A stretch of DNA of 41,336 bases from Pseudoalteromonas sp. HM-SA03. GTDB lineage: Bacteria > Pseudomonadota > Gammaproteobacteria > Enterobacterales > Alteromonadaceae. Positions 16,067-25,894 of the stretch are shown piece after piece; positions within the stretch are counted from its first letter, which is position 1; each line of letters opens with the position of its first letter. The stretch spans positions 23,967 through 65,302 of the forward strand of contig NZ_NSDG01000028.1 in assembly GCF_002289345.1 (NCBI RefSeq). Direction: 5' to 3'. The position numbers were made by a program, and so were the translations under genes. A model generated the notes under the pieces. The model saw only the letters and a list, made by a program, of their open reading frames with translations. It was not told where the DNA came from and made no database searches.

Positions 16067-16356
16067 TTGTTCCTCAAAGCGGGTTTTCACAATTGACGAG
16101 ATCATACTCTAAGAATAGCTGGCCGCCTAGAAAAACGTAAAGAATATTGAACAGAATTTTAGCTATCTTTGTAAATTCTTGTTCTATACTAATGAAGAGC
16201 TGAAAAAAGTTGTTTTTTAAGACGTTTTTCAGCGCTTGTTAAGCTTTTGATTTGGAAACTTACATTCCTGTTCAAAGGATTGCAACGCATAAAGAGTTAC
16301 AGATACAATACTAAAGAACTGGATAATGTATCTTTTTTGAAAGCAGGCTGGTCACA
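16067..16356. promoter_or_regulatory. Divergent tyrR / polymer-operon promoter region with inverted repeat
   Basis: This AT-rich region must carry the promoters of tyrR (leftward) and of the seven-gene operon (rightward). It contains a perfect 9-bp inverted repeat, GCTGAAAAA (16199-16207) and TTTTTCAGC (16225-16233), with a 17-base spacer, about 125 bases before the capA-like start. As RNA this could be a leader hairpin or attenuator; as DNA it could be an operator. I cannot fix a promoter with confidence; TTGAAC at 16148 with TGTAAA 17 bases on is one weak candidate. Confidence 0.4.
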
Positions 16357-18561
16357 ATGAAAAAAATTTTAAATTTAGTATTACTATTTTCGCTCACGGC
16401 CTGCTCAGTCGAGGATCCAAATGAAACGGGTCCTTCACAAATAGATAAGGATGAAGATAAAAGCCAACAAGATAGGGATAACGAGACACCCAATTTAAGC
16501 GTGTTGCTGAAAAACACAGAAGCGATGCCCATCGCCAATGCCAGCCTCACGATAAATGCTCTGTCATTTACCTCAAATAGCGATGGTATCTTTGACCTGT
16601 CGGCTCTGAAGTACGGCGCTTACGTTGCAGAAATATCTCACCCCGATTATTTACCCCTGGTTTTTACTTTAGCGAATCAAAATAACAATGAACAGCAGCT
16701 CACGCTTGAACTAAAAGCTAAGTCGAGCACGCTAAAAACCGTACTTTTTGCGGGTGATACCATGTTTGGGCGTCGTTATTTCAACCCAGCTCTCATTACT
16801 ATGGGGAATTCATTGCCCAGCACCCCTGACGGACTTATCCAGCCCCAAAGCGCAGGACCTGATGCCCAAGCCCTAGTGCAGTTTATGCATCCTTTATTTA
16901 AACATGTCGATTTTGCTTCGGTTAACTTAGAGTCTCCAATCCTAAAAAACCCAACCACGGTCCATCCAAGTAAAGAGTTTGCATTTTTTAGTCTGCCAGA
17001 GTCATTAGTTGCCCTCAATGATTTGGGTATTGACTATGTCGCACTTGGCAATAACCACGTTTATGACTATCGAGCACCTGGACTGAACGATACCTTGAAG
17101 TACGTCGAGCAAGCAGGACTTAGGCACAGTGGCGCGGGCACAAGCGCGGCAGATGCATTTAAGCCCTATAGTCTAAGCCTTGGTGAAGCAACCATCGACT
17201 TTGTGTCTGCGACTTCCATTACAGGCGATCAACATACCGTCACTTATGTGGCATCAGACGCTAAAGGGGGAGCTGCCGATCTAACTGATACCAATGGCAT
17301 GAAAGAAACAGTGGTGCAAGCCAGTAACAACGGCCGCTTTGTTGTGGCTCAGCTTCACGGCGGTGACGAGTATTCATACGCACCAACGGCGTATATTTCA
17401 AACCGCTTTGATTTACTTTCAAAAAATGGCGCTAACTTGATGATTGCGCATCATCCTCACGTTGCGCAAGGATTTGGCTTATACAATGGCGTACCAAGCA
17501 TACTTGGGCTAGGCAACTTTGTGTTTGAGCAAAATCGTCTTGAAACCTTTTTAGGACTGATAGCGGTGATAGAGTTAGAAACTGCAGGCACACCTAAAAT
17601 CAGTGCATTAAAAGCCTATCCCGTCTATCTAGAGGACTATGTACCCAAGTTTGTAAGTGGCGACCTTGCCAATGCCCTACTAAAACGTATCGCTGAATTT
17701 TCTTCACCCGAAGTTGGTATCTCATTGCGCTCTGGATTTGCAGAAGTCACCTTTGATGAACCTATTCAAGCAAAAGAAATCGATCAAAAAGTCATTACCT
17801 TGGAAGCCGGTGAGCACATTGTTGATTTACGCCAATATTCAAACAGTGCTGAGTTCCTTAGCAAACTCACTTCTAGTAATGCTCAAGCAGAGCTTGTGCT
17901 TGGTCGCGACTTATTGTTCTTTGGCGATTTTGAGGACTGGGACAGCGATGACGAAAAAGGAGAAGTCTCTCGTTGGTTGATTGAGGCTGACGATATCACG
18001 CCCTGTTTAGTCGGCAAATATCGTGGCGTACAAGGACTTTGTCTACAACGAACGCAGTTTAACGAAACACCAACGCGTGTGCCGTTCAAACATACTATTC
18101 GTACCATGCCTATTACGCCAGCGCCGAGCACAGCACTGGCCTATCATGAACTCTCGCTTTTTGGTTATGCCAAAGGAGAGAACGCTGGTGAGTTTAAGGC
18201 TGATATTCGTATCTTAACATCAGAAGATAGCCTGATCTTTTCTGAGTCAACGGCCCAATTAAAACCTGCGGGTAGTTATGAGTGGCAAACGTTTAGACAA
18301 GACATTACCTTACCTGACGATTCCGTTGTGCTTGGCGATGAAGGACTGCCTGCTCGTGGGGTCCAGTTTGGCCTCTCCATGGCACCACCAAGTAGCGGTG
18401 AAAGTGCCTTATTCTTAGATGATATTGCGATGATCTCGTGGCAGCGCCCTGTTCAGCTTCAAAGCGGTCAGTGGCAAAGCGCACAAATTCATGGCCTAGA
18501 ATTTATTAAAATAAAAGTAGCGAAGACGACTGAGCTGACTCTCACTTTTAGCCAGCAATAA
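16357..18561 (+). CDS. CapA/PgsA-like metallophosphatase-fold lipoprotein
   Basis: A 734-residue lipoprotein. The lipobox LTAC puts the acylated Cys at residue 16, and Ser follows it, compatible with outer-membrane sorting. A low-complexity acidic linker leads to a small carboxypeptidase-regulatory-like beta domain (~45-120: ANASLTINALSFTSNSDGIFDLSALKYG). The CapA domain (~128-420) shows the full family series: FAGDTMFGRR (133-140), VNLESPI, LGNNHVYDY, QLHGGDEYSYAP, AHHPHVAQG and GLGNFVFE. After ~510 comes a jelly-roll-like domain (FGDFEDWD...SRWLIE; ALFLDDIAMISW) resembling carbohydrate-binding modules. CapA/PgsA proteins are needed for poly-gamma-glutamate synthesis or export; the Gram-positive forms are membrane-anchored. 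First gene of the operon, 15 bases before the next. Confidence 0.88.
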   Translation: MKKILNLVLLFSLTACSVEDPNETGPSQIDKDEDKSQQDRDNETPNLSVLLKNTEAMPIANASLTINALSFTSNSDGIFDLSALKYGAYVAEISHPDYLPLVFTLANQNNNEQQLTLELKAKSSTLKTVLFAGDTMFGRRYFNPALITMGNSLPSTPDGLIQPQSAGPDAQALVQFMHPLFKHVDFASVNLESPILKNPTTVHPSKEFAFFSLPESLVALNDLGIDYVALGNNHVYDYRAPGLNDTLKYVEQAGLRHSGAGTSAADAFKPYSLSLGEATIDFVSATSITGDQHTVTYVASDAKGGAADLTDTNGMKETVVQASNNGRFVVAQLHGGDEYSYAPTAYISNRFDLLSKNGANLMIAHHPHVAQGFGLYNGVPSILGLGNFVFEQNRLETFLGLIAVIELETAGTPKISALKAYPVYLEDYVPKFVSGDLANALLKRIAEFSSPEVGISLRSGFAEVTFDEPIQAKEIDQKVITLEAGEHIVDLRQYSNSAEFLSKLTSSNAQAELVLGRDLLFFGDFEDWDSDDEKGEVSRWLIEADDITPCLVGKYRGVQGLCLQRTQFNETPTRVPFKHTIRTMPITPAPSTALAYHELSLFGYAKGENAGEFKADIRILTSEDSLIFSESTAQLKPAGSYEWQTFRQDITLPDDSVVLGDEGLPARGVQFGLSMAPPSSGESALFLDDIAMISWQRPVQLQSGQWQSAQIHGLEFIKIKVAKTTELTLTFSQQ

Positions 18562-18576
18562 GAGAATAAATAAAGC

Positions 18577-20550
18577 ATGTCGGTTTTTAGTCAATTAAAC
18601 CTTATAAAACGCCAACGTGAGTTTTGGCTATTTATGAGCTTATTCGCTATTTTGTTGATCGCCTCAGCATCGGGCTTATATAAACAGGTAAACCTAATTG
18701 GGTTACAGTGGTTTTCTAAGCTCAACACCACGCAAGCAACGCAAGTAGTCGTGATTGAAGCGGAAAACTTACAGCAACAACATCAGCAATTGGCAAAAAT
18801 ACTCTCTGACTATCAACCAAAAGCCGTTGTGTTCTTTGCAAATACCGAACTTTCACCACAACAAAACGACGGCTCGATTTACTATCCATTCAATACACAA
18901 TCGGTTTGTCTATTGGAAACAGAAAATTGGTATGGCAGTGCAATCAGCCTCGCACCACCAGCAAGCACATGTGACATACTGTGGGATAAAATATTTCCGC
19001 AGCATGGTGAATACCTCAACAAAATCATAGACTACTCGCTGCCTTATTATTCACTACCAAAATTCAGCGCACAGAGAGTACTTGATGGTGACCTATTCAC
19101 AGCACAACTTAGCGAAAAGGTCATCTTAATTGCTCAGCATTCAAAGTTTTCACGCTTGAATAGTAGCGCTTATTTTGGCGCGCAAGAACTTCCACCCGTT
19201 TACCTACAAGCATTTATCGCCAACAGCTTTGCATCCGACAGCTTTATTCAGCCTTTAAATAAAGTGACGATAGTTGCACTCATGGTACTAGCATCAATAT
19301 TTTTCTTAGTGTGGTACCAAAGAAATGCGACAAAGACTAATGTCGTCATTGCGATATTCACCAGCATATTACTTATTATAAGTGGTCTTGCTGCGCATCG
19401 TTGGTACTCCGTGTTGTTGCCGCTTGGTGAGTTGTTATCTTTGTTATGGCTAACGCTACTTTGGGTGTTTATCTCACTGAAATGGTCAGAAGAAGAAAAC
19501 TTAAAATCTCTGATAACCCTGGCCCAGCAACGTATGATGGGTCGATATCTACCACGGCACTTCCTTGAGCATAATGAACCTTGGGATGCGATCATCCAAC
19601 TGGTTAATCAGCAGCTCAACTTGAAAAGAAGTATCTTTCTCACTCGCTTAGAGGGTGACCACAGAGTAACTGAAATACGTGCAATACACTGTCAACTCAG
19701 TGATATTTTAGAGATGCGGCGAGATTACGAACGAGTACCCTATTCAGATGCAATCAAAGCGTTTGGTGCTATCAAAATTACCCGCCCTTTCTTCCAACAT
19801 CTAGCGGACGATGAGCAGCAGTATATCGTACCCTTGATGTACGCAGGAGATGTTCGGGGTTTTTGGGCGCTAACCGTCACTCCTCAAGACAGCTTTGATG
19901 AGCAAGCGTTTGTTAAAAATGTGAATCTCTTTGCGCATCAAATTGGTGAATTATTATTCCACTATAAAGTATTTTCTGCTGAGCAAAAAAACCTCAAAAG
20001 TACACTGACTCGGGCGCTGACTTTTTCTCTAAAAGAACCTCTAAGTCATAAAATCAAAAATGCAATTACTGAGATGGATCAAAAGCTCACCTCACTGGAA
20101 CATGTCTTCAACCAGCTTCACAGTGCCAGTATTTTATATAACTTATTTGGCCAAATTGTACAGGTAAATGAATCTCTTGAAGGCTTTGCTAGAGAACATA
20201 AATTGTCTATTTTCGACATGTCCGCTTTGGACTTACTTTGCTGCTGCACCGAGATGGATAGTGAGCAAGCTAAAGGAAAGCTGCGCTATTTAACCCTAAA
20301 ACGTGGCAAAATCGTATTACCCATCTATTTAGATAATCGAACTTATTTACTAAGCATTCGCGCCTTACTCAAACAATCAACCAGCCTTAACGCCAGCACA
20401 CCATTTGAAACCAGTGGAGTGTTATTTGAATTTATTGACCTTGGCGAGCAGTTATCTCAGCTAGATGATAAAGAAGCCTTTTTAACACACTTGTCAGAAC
20501 AACTTGCGGTTAACGAGCAACTTTTGCCTGAAGAGTGGGATGAGAAATAG
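18577..20550 (+). CDS. CHASE2-type membrane sensor with GAF/PAS-like cytoplasmic part, no output domain
   Basis: A 657-residue inner-membrane protein. After one N-terminal span (FWLFMSLFAILLIASASGL) comes a periplasmic domain of ~180 residues with CHASE2 features (TQVVVIEAENL; YQPKAVVFF; GDLFTAQLSEKVILIAQHS; PPVYLQAFIANSFASDSFIQPL), then the characteristic three closely spaced membrane helices (~residues 228-308). The cytoplasmic part has a GAF-like region (~325-465) and a PAS-like region (~520-610: LYNLFGQIVQVNESLEGFA). I find no kinase, cyclase, EAL or phosphatase motif, which CHASE2 proteins usually have. Its stop is directly followed by the ATG of the CapC-like gene. Probably senses the envelope and acts by contact with the synthase; that role is inference. 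Confidence 0.65.
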   Translation: MSVFSQLNLIKRQREFWLFMSLFAILLIASASGLYKQVNLIGLQWFSKLNTTQATQVVVIEAENLQQQHQQLAKILSDYQPKAVVFFANTELSPQQNDGSIYYPFNTQSVCLLETENWYGSAISLAPPASTCDILWDKIFPQHGEYLNKIIDYSLPYYSLPKFSAQRVLDGDLFTAQLSEKVILIAQHSKFSRLNSSAYFGAQELPPVYLQAFIANSFASDSFIQPLNKVTIVALMVLASIFFLVWYQRNATKTNVVIAIFTSILLIISGLAAHRWYSVLLPLGELLSLLWLTLLWVFISLKWSEEENLKSLITLAQQRMMGRYLPRHFLEHNEPWDAIIQLVNQQLNLKRSIFLTRLEGDHRVTEIRAIHCQLSDILEMRRDYERVPYSDAIKAFGAIKITRPFFQHLADDEQQYIVPLMYAGDVRGFWALTVTPQDSFDEQAFVKNVNLFAHQIGELLFHYKVFSAEQKNLKSTLTRALTFSLKEPLSHKIKNAITEMDQKLTSLEHVFNQLHSASILYNLFGQIVQVNESLEGFAREHKLSIFDMSALDLLCCCTEMDSEQAKGKLRYLTLKRGKIVLPIYLDNRTYLLSIRALLKQSTSLNASTPFETSGVLFEFIDLGEQLSQLDDKEAFLTHLSEQLAVNEQLLPEEWDEK

Positions 20551-23500
20551 ATGGACTGGACGCTGATGCTATTCCCAAGTGCGGGCGGACTTGGGCAGTC
20601 TGTTATCACGTGTGTTTGGATAGGCATCGCGGTTGTCGCATTTTTCAACCTTAGGTTTGGCTTCCCGTTAACTGGTTTAGTGGTTCCAGGTTACCTAGTC
20701 CCTTTGTTTATCGTGAGCCCAACATCGGCTTGGGTGATCATTGTTGAGGCCATTGTCGTTTATGGATTAATGCGCTTTTTTGCCAAAACACTTGTGGAGC
20801 GACTGGGCTATGCAGAAATGTTTGGCCGTGACCGATTTTTTGCCATCGTTTTGTTAAGCATTATTGTTCGAGTTACCATGGATGTGCTGTTTTGGCCGCT
20901 GGTCGCCGCGTACTTAACACTATGGGATATCACCTTTGATTACGCCGCACAGCTGTATAGCCTAGGGCTGATTATCATCGCGTTGACCGCCAATGTAATG
21001 TGGAATGGCGGCTTTAAATATGGCATAAAAGTCACTGCTATTCAGTTGATTGTTACCTATATTATCATTCGTTTTGGATTGATGACGTTCACCAACTTTA
21101 GCATTGCCAATCTTGCCGTCATGTACGAAGCTGTTGCAGCCTCCATTATTGCAGCCCCTAAAGCTTATATTATCTTGGTGATCACCGCTTTTATCGCATC
21201 AAGGGCTAATTTAAAATACGGCTGGGAATTTAATGGCATTATGCTGCCAGCGTTGCTAGCTCTGCAACTGATGCAACCCACCAAGCTGCTCACATCATTC
21301 GTAGAAACAGCGATTATTTTAGTCTTTGGATATGTAGTCTTAAACTTTACTCGTTTAAAACACGCCAATATCGAAGGCGCGCGACTCATGCTGCTGTTTT
21401 TTAATATTGGCTTTGTCTACAAACTGATTTTAAACTACGTCGTCGTCGGTTACTTCCCAACCTTAAAAGTGACCGATACCTTTGCTTTTGGCTACATGCT
21501 ATCGACCTTACTTGCCCTTAAAATTTACCAAAAAAATGCGCTAGGCCTTGTGATCCGTGCAACTTTTCAAACTTCAATTGTTGGTGGCTTTATCGCCATC
21601 TGTATTGGTTTTGCAATTATGGTTATTCCAAGCCTATTCGTACAAACTAATACATTAGCGATAAATGAAACAGCCAGCGATTTCACACTCAGCCAAGAGA
21701 TCAGTAATTACAAGAGCCAGCTGTATACTCAAAATGCGGCTAACGTTAATGTCAGCCAATATGTGACCGAGCAGCAACGTAGCCACTTTAAACAAGCAAT
21801 TAGGTTGCTTAAGCAGGACAATGAGTCACACTATGCCGAGGCCGCCACCTTACTGCGTCAAGCCGACTTTTCTTTGCAACGTACGACACAATTTTTAGTC
21901 ATAAAAGACAATCAACAAGATCACAAGCGCGGTCTGTTTATCATTAATTTAGCTGCTCAAAAAGCCCATATCATCAGCGTCCCCTACCCCACTGCAGAGC
22001 GGCTTGCCAGCGAAGCTGGTGGGATATTGTTTTCCTATTGGCAAAGCCAAGCAATGGCGTTTGGCAATGCACGACCTAACCAAAGTGGCGATAAGAACGG
22101 TAAACAAAGTGAGTTCTATAGTGACTTTTTTATGGCGATGGATATTCCAGAGGTCGTCCAACTCAGAGAAATTAATCGGCAAGTAAGCCAGGTGTTGCAC
22201 CAACACAGTTTAAAAGAAGACGCACAGATGTGGATATTTAACAGTGTGCCAAGCTCAGTGCAACAATCTGAACTTGCTACCTTGTTTAACATCAACGATG
22301 CGCACTTTGGTCTCGCGTCAAATGCACCTTTACCTTACAGCCAATTCCATGGCCAGATGATTGAGGCGTATTTAAGCTCGGATAGCTATTCGTCGTTGCT
22401 AAGTGCATATGGCCTGCAACGCATCGACAAAGACATAGATAAGATAAGCACAAGTGATGAGAGCATACAGGCACTTATTGAAGCATTTTCAAGTCACATT
22501 AGCGCCAAAGGCAGCGGTGCATTTAGCGCACTGAGCGATACCAGTGCTGCACTGTGGGAATATGAAGTGTTAAGGCCGCTATTTGCCATCACCCAAAACC
22601 TTGAGATAGTGACAACGCCGGAAACGCTTGAGGTAAGATTGAGCCAGATAAATCGCGTAGCAAACCTATTACAGTATCAATTAACTTTAGTTGAAAATAA
22701 CCAAGGGCAATTCGTTGTACTTTCTCCTTTAGATACCAAATCTGCCTATGATTTGGGTCAAGGGGTGTACTTTATTGCCTTGCTGGCTAAACCATCCCTC
22801 ACCATTGCGGTGCCTAGACCACTCTTTGAAAGTAACACCTTGGAGTTTTCTGGGCAGTTGTTTACGGCCACCCATGCAAAGTTACTGGCAATCGCTGGTG
22901 CTCATCCGTATACCAGCATAGATGCAAATGTAATGGCAGCCGACAACGTGCGGTCATTATTTAACGTGGTGTATCAAAGTGCACAGCGCTACTTTTATGA
23001 CAACCCCTTACTTAATTTACAGATCCGCAGTCATAGCGCGCCTGCAAGCATCAGACCTTCAGCGCTTGCGTACCAATTTACAACGCCTAACCCTATTCAT
23101 AATGACACCATTGCTACACTACAAAGGGTGCTAGCTGATCTTGGAGTTAATACTCAAACCGTATTAGGACAACAAGCAACAAGAGGCTTAGAGCTTGGTA
23201 CTACGCCGCAGTCTGGATATCAGCTGTTCGCACCAAAGAGTGAGTTAGCAGCACTGTGGTTGGCATCGGATTTTAAATCGCACTTTGCCATTACCAACGA
23301 TGCTTTATTGCAACGACTTTTAGCCGTTGCACACACACCTAAACTCAAAATAATCGACTTGCTTACCCTCTCTCCAAATGATTGGCATGAGGCCAGTGCA
23401 CAATTTATTGACGCACTTAATGTGGCCACTCGGCGTTATGCCACTACCCAACATTTACCGGTGCTCCAAGCATTTTGTCAATTTGAAAGCCAATGTAAAA

Positions 23501-23655
23501 TAAGCGCCTTCAGCACGCATAGAAATGGTGAGCTGGGATTAATGTTTACCCGAGATAACGCACTGCTCGCGCTATACTTACCAAGAAGAAATCGCGTTAT
23601 TGATTTAGCTACTTATGCAAAAGCGGTTCATGAGGGGCGTTATGTACTGGATTAA
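20551..23655 (+). CDS. Tandem CapC/PgsC-like membrane protein with large C-terminal extension
   Basis: A 1034-residue protein; classical PgsC/CapC has about 150. Residues 1-~370 hold about eleven membrane helices in two homologous halves: NLRFGFPLTGLVVPGYLVPLF from residue 33 and NLKYGWEFNGIMLPALLALQL from residue 220, each followed by a similar helix (WVIIVEAIVVYGLMRFFAKT; SFVETAIILVFGYVVLNFT). The first half carries the CapC signature GLVVPGYL. After the last span the ~660-residue remainder is soluble, mixed alpha/beta and unfamiliar to me (LSQEISNYKSQLYTQNAAN; YSDFFMAMDIPEVVQL; GQGVYFIALLAKPSLTIAVP). PgsC partners PgsB in the membrane synthase. The ATG directly abuts the previous stop, and the 3' end overlaps the next gene by 14 bases. 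Confidence 0.8.
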   Translation: MDWTLMLFPSAGGLGQSVITCVWIGIAVVAFFNLRFGFPLTGLVVPGYLVPLFIVSPTSAWVIIVEAIVVYGLMRFFAKTLVERLGYAEMFGRDRFFAIVLLSIIVRVTMDVLFWPLVAAYLTLWDITFDYAAQLYSLGLIIIALTANVMWNGGFKYGIKVTAIQLIVTYIIIRFGLMTFTNFSIANLAVMYEAVAASIIAAPKAYIILVITAFIASRANLKYGWEFNGIMLPALLALQLMQPTKLLTSFVETAIILVFGYVVLNFTRLKHANIEGARLMLLFFNIGFVYKLILNYVVVGYFPTLKVTDTFAFGYMLSTLLALKIYQKNALGLVIRATFQTSIVGGFIAICIGFAIMVIPSLFVQTNTLAINETASDFTLSQEISNYKSQLYTQNAANVNVSQYVTEQQRSHFKQAIRLLKQDNESHYAEAATLLRQADFSLQRTTQFLVIKDNQQDHKRGLFIINLAAQKAHIISVPYPTAERLASEAGGILFSYWQSQAMAFGNARPNQSGDKNGKQSEFYSDFFMAMDIPEVVQLREINRQVSQVLHQHSLKEDAQMWIFNSVPSSVQQSELATLFNINDAHFGLASNAPLPYSQFHGQMIEAYLSSDSYSSLLSAYGLQRIDKDIDKISTSDESIQALIEAFSSHISAKGSGAFSALSDTSAALWEYEVLRPLFAITQNLEIVTTPETLEVRLSQINRVANLLQYQLTLVENNQGQFVVLSPLDTKSAYDLGQGVYFIALLAKPSLTIAVPRPLFESNTLEFSGQLFTATHAKLLAIAGAHPYTSIDANVMAADNVRSLFNVVYQSAQRYFYDNPLLNLQIRSHSAPASIRPSALAYQFTTPNPIHNDTIATLQRVLADLGVNTQTVLGQQATRGLELGTTPQSGYQLFAPKSELAALWLASDFKSHFAITNDALLQRLLAVAHTPKLKIIDLLTLSPNDWHEASAQFIDALNVATRRYATTQHLPVLQAFCQFESQCKISAFSTHRNGELGLMFTRDNALLALYLPRRNRVIDLATYAKAVHEGRYVLD

Positions 23656-25894
23656 GCAGATATTACGATTTGCTATTTTTACAGCTTTGCTGCTGCTTTT
23701 TGTTTGGTTCGCCGTCACTTTATTTGTGTGGGTAAAATCAGCGGAGCCTTCAAATACCTCGACCTTGTTTAATATTCGCTCAAATGTTCATTGGCTAAAA
23801 ACCGACAGTACACTGAAGTTTTCCTTTTCTCCGTCTCGGACCATGTCTGTTCGGGTGTTGTCCAATGGGATATTCGAATCTCAGCCGTTGGATGATCAGC
23901 CTGTCAACTATGCTATTGAATATCAGTTACTTGATGCAAAAGGAGTCATTATTTATCGCGGTACTTATCACCATGCAGCTAAAGCTGCCTCGAACGACTT
24001 TCAGCAACAGGTAAAACAAATCATTGAAAACCGTGAAGCGTTGGCGGTGGCATCTGGGCAATCCTTTTATTTAAATCGTGAAGAGTTACAACAAGCTACG
24101 ACTATCACGCTAAAGCTGATACCAGAAAATGCTCAGCTTAAAGGCGTGGTGGTACGCGTCCATGCCCAAACTAGTAACAGTATTACTGACCCCGCCAAAG
24201 CATGGCTAAAAAGGCCAACCGAGTGGCGTGAACGCATGACGAATTACCACACTATAGGTGAAAACGCCTTAACCAACGAAGAAAGATACAACTCGGTCAT
24301 GTTAGATTGGCAAAAGCTAGCGCCACAGGGCGTGCCTAACATCGACTTTCGTGCTGACTTGTTATACGAGTCACTCCCCTATAATGTGCTTAATCATGAT
24401 TTTTCGACCCAGCTAGACTTAGATAGCTTGTATATTTCTGAGCAACTGAACGCCAGTTTTCGTGTCTATGAAAACACGGAATACTTGCTAAGCTACCCCG
24501 AAAAAGCAAATCTCACACTTGTTTGGCATGATTTACGCCAACTCGACGCGCCAAAGCGACTAACGCCTGAGAAACTATCCAATACCCAGGCTAAACTAAG
24601 CAACTTACCTGCAGGCCTTGTTTCCATTAGCGCAAGCGCCCCCACCAGTATTCGGGTATTTAGCAATGGTGTCGACCCAATAGTCCCGCTGCATAGTTAT
24701 TATTATATGCTCAACGCGCAAACGCCGGTTTACTATCAAGTCTCTCCTAAAAGCGATATCGCTTTAGAGTGGCGCGCCCCCATCGGCAGCACTCTCTCTG
24801 TGAGCCTCTATAGCAACAATGAGCGGATCAAGGACTATGTTTTTACCGCAACGGCGGAGCAAGCTTTGTACGATAGACTGATAACTGAAACCACTGAGCG
24901 ACAAACCTTACCAACCGCAGAGAAGCGTTATTTGGCAATACCAGATAACGTTAATCAAATCAAAATTGAAGCCGAAGACGCGATGGTGAAGCTGCAAGCC
25001 CGCAGCCCAACATTTAATTACCTGAGCCATCGTTGCTACCCAGTGTGTGACCCTGAAAGTCCAATTTATCAGGGGGTTGACGCATGGTTCAGCCAAAAGG
25101 CCGACAATCACTATCTCTTTCATACACAAAAGCAGATAGCATCGGTGCGCTTATTTGAAGCGCCTCCAGAAGTACCTAACTTGCTCCCTCAATACCGCTC
25201 CAAAGACTTGGATCAGCTTTTAGCTGTATCAGATATCGCGTTGGTGCCCATTGAACAAGCTTACTTTGATAACTCAGTACCGCAAATGAAGTTTGAATAT
25301 CGTCAGGTAGCTAAATCTACACTCTTTAAGCTCGGTGAAGCCACAAACTACCCAAGCAGTGTGATTGTAAAGCAAAAGCGTAAACCAACGCTATTTGAAG
25401 TTCCGCTAAACAGCTTACAAATAGAGGAGTTAGCTAATACCCAAGCACTTTTCATCAACCAAGGGTTCCCAAGAACCGTGCGGAAGATCCGCCTGTACAA
25501 AGTGGCGAAAGCAACGCCACTCACAGTTGCTGTTAGTGAGAATAACTTACAACCTAACGCTTTGGTCGTCAAAGTGTTTAGTGCCGACCTTCTAGATGAA
25601 ATTACGGTAGCAACTGCTCTGGATAGCACTAAGGTAATCACCCCAAGCGATGAATACACCATTTTAGCTAAACATTTTGTACTACATCTAAACCCAGCAC
25701 AAACGAGGATGTTTTTTAACCCTAATCACGCAGAGCTGTACGAGTACCCAAGTATTACTTTGCCACTGTTTCAAGACTTAACATCGCCTAAGACCATGAC
25801 GCTTAGCTTTTCACATGATGTTTGGATAAGTGTACTAGAGGAACATGAACAGCCTGATGCAACATTAAACTGGTGGCAAGATGAGACACCTTAG
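23642..25894 (+). CDS. Single-span periplasmic beta-rich protein of the polymer operon
   Basis: A 750-residue protein. The Met at 23642 has GAGGGG four bases before it; the longer frame from 23615 has no such site. Residues ~4-33 (IKQILRFAIFTALLLLFVWFAVTLFVWV) form one membrane helix, and the remaining ~715 residues are predicted periplasmic and beta-rich, with repeated short strands (TMSVRVLSNGIFESQPLDD; GLVSISASAPTSIRVFSNGV; PVYYQVSPKSDIALEWRAP) and one CYPVC motif near residue 465. I do not recognise the family. The phrase PVYYQVSP...LEWRAPIGSTLSVSLY resembles PLYYGIKQ...LRWLNPLSGQSVSVRP in the 26612 product, so the two may share a domain. A bridging or polymer-guiding role is inference. 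Overlaps the next gene by 14 bases. Confidence 0.7.
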   Translation: MYWIKQILRFAIFTALLLLFVWFAVTLFVWVKSAEPSNTSTLFNIRSNVHWLKTDSTLKFSFSPSRTMSVRVLSNGIFESQPLDDQPVNYAIEYQLLDAKGVIIYRGTYHHAAKAASNDFQQQVKQIIENREALAVASGQSFYLNREELQQATTITLKLIPENAQLKGVVVRVHAQTSNSITDPAKAWLKRPTEWRERMTNYHTIGENALTNEERYNSVMLDWQKLAPQGVPNIDFRADLLYESLPYNVLNHDFSTQLDLDSLYISEQLNASFRVYENTEYLLSYPEKANLTLVWHDLRQLDAPKRLTPEKLSNTQAKLSNLPAGLVSISASAPTSIRVFSNGVDPIVPLHSYYYMLNAQTPVYYQVSPKSDIALEWRAPIGSTLSVSLYSNNERIKDYVFTATAEQALYDRLITETTERQTLPTAEKRYLAIPDNVNQIKIEAEDAMVKLQARSPTFNYLSHRCYPVCDPESPIYQGVDAWFSQKADNHYLFHTQKQIASVRLFEAPPEVPNLLPQYRSKDLDQLLAVSDIALVPIEQAYFDNSVPQMKFEYRQVAKSTLFKLGEATNYPSSVIVKQKRKPTLFEVPLNSLQIEELANTQALFINQGFPRTVRKIRLYKVAKATPLTVAVSENNLQPNALVVKVFSADLLDEITVATALDSTKVITPSDEYTILAKHFVLHLNPAQTRMFFNPNHAELYEYPSITLPLFQDLTSPKTMTLSFSHDVWISVLEEHEQPDATLNWWQDETP

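Noticed and set aside
16164..16190. TGTAAA near the tyrR start as a possible TyrR box
   Set aside because: Only the left half matches TGTAAA-N6-TTTACA; the right half (TTCTAT) does not.
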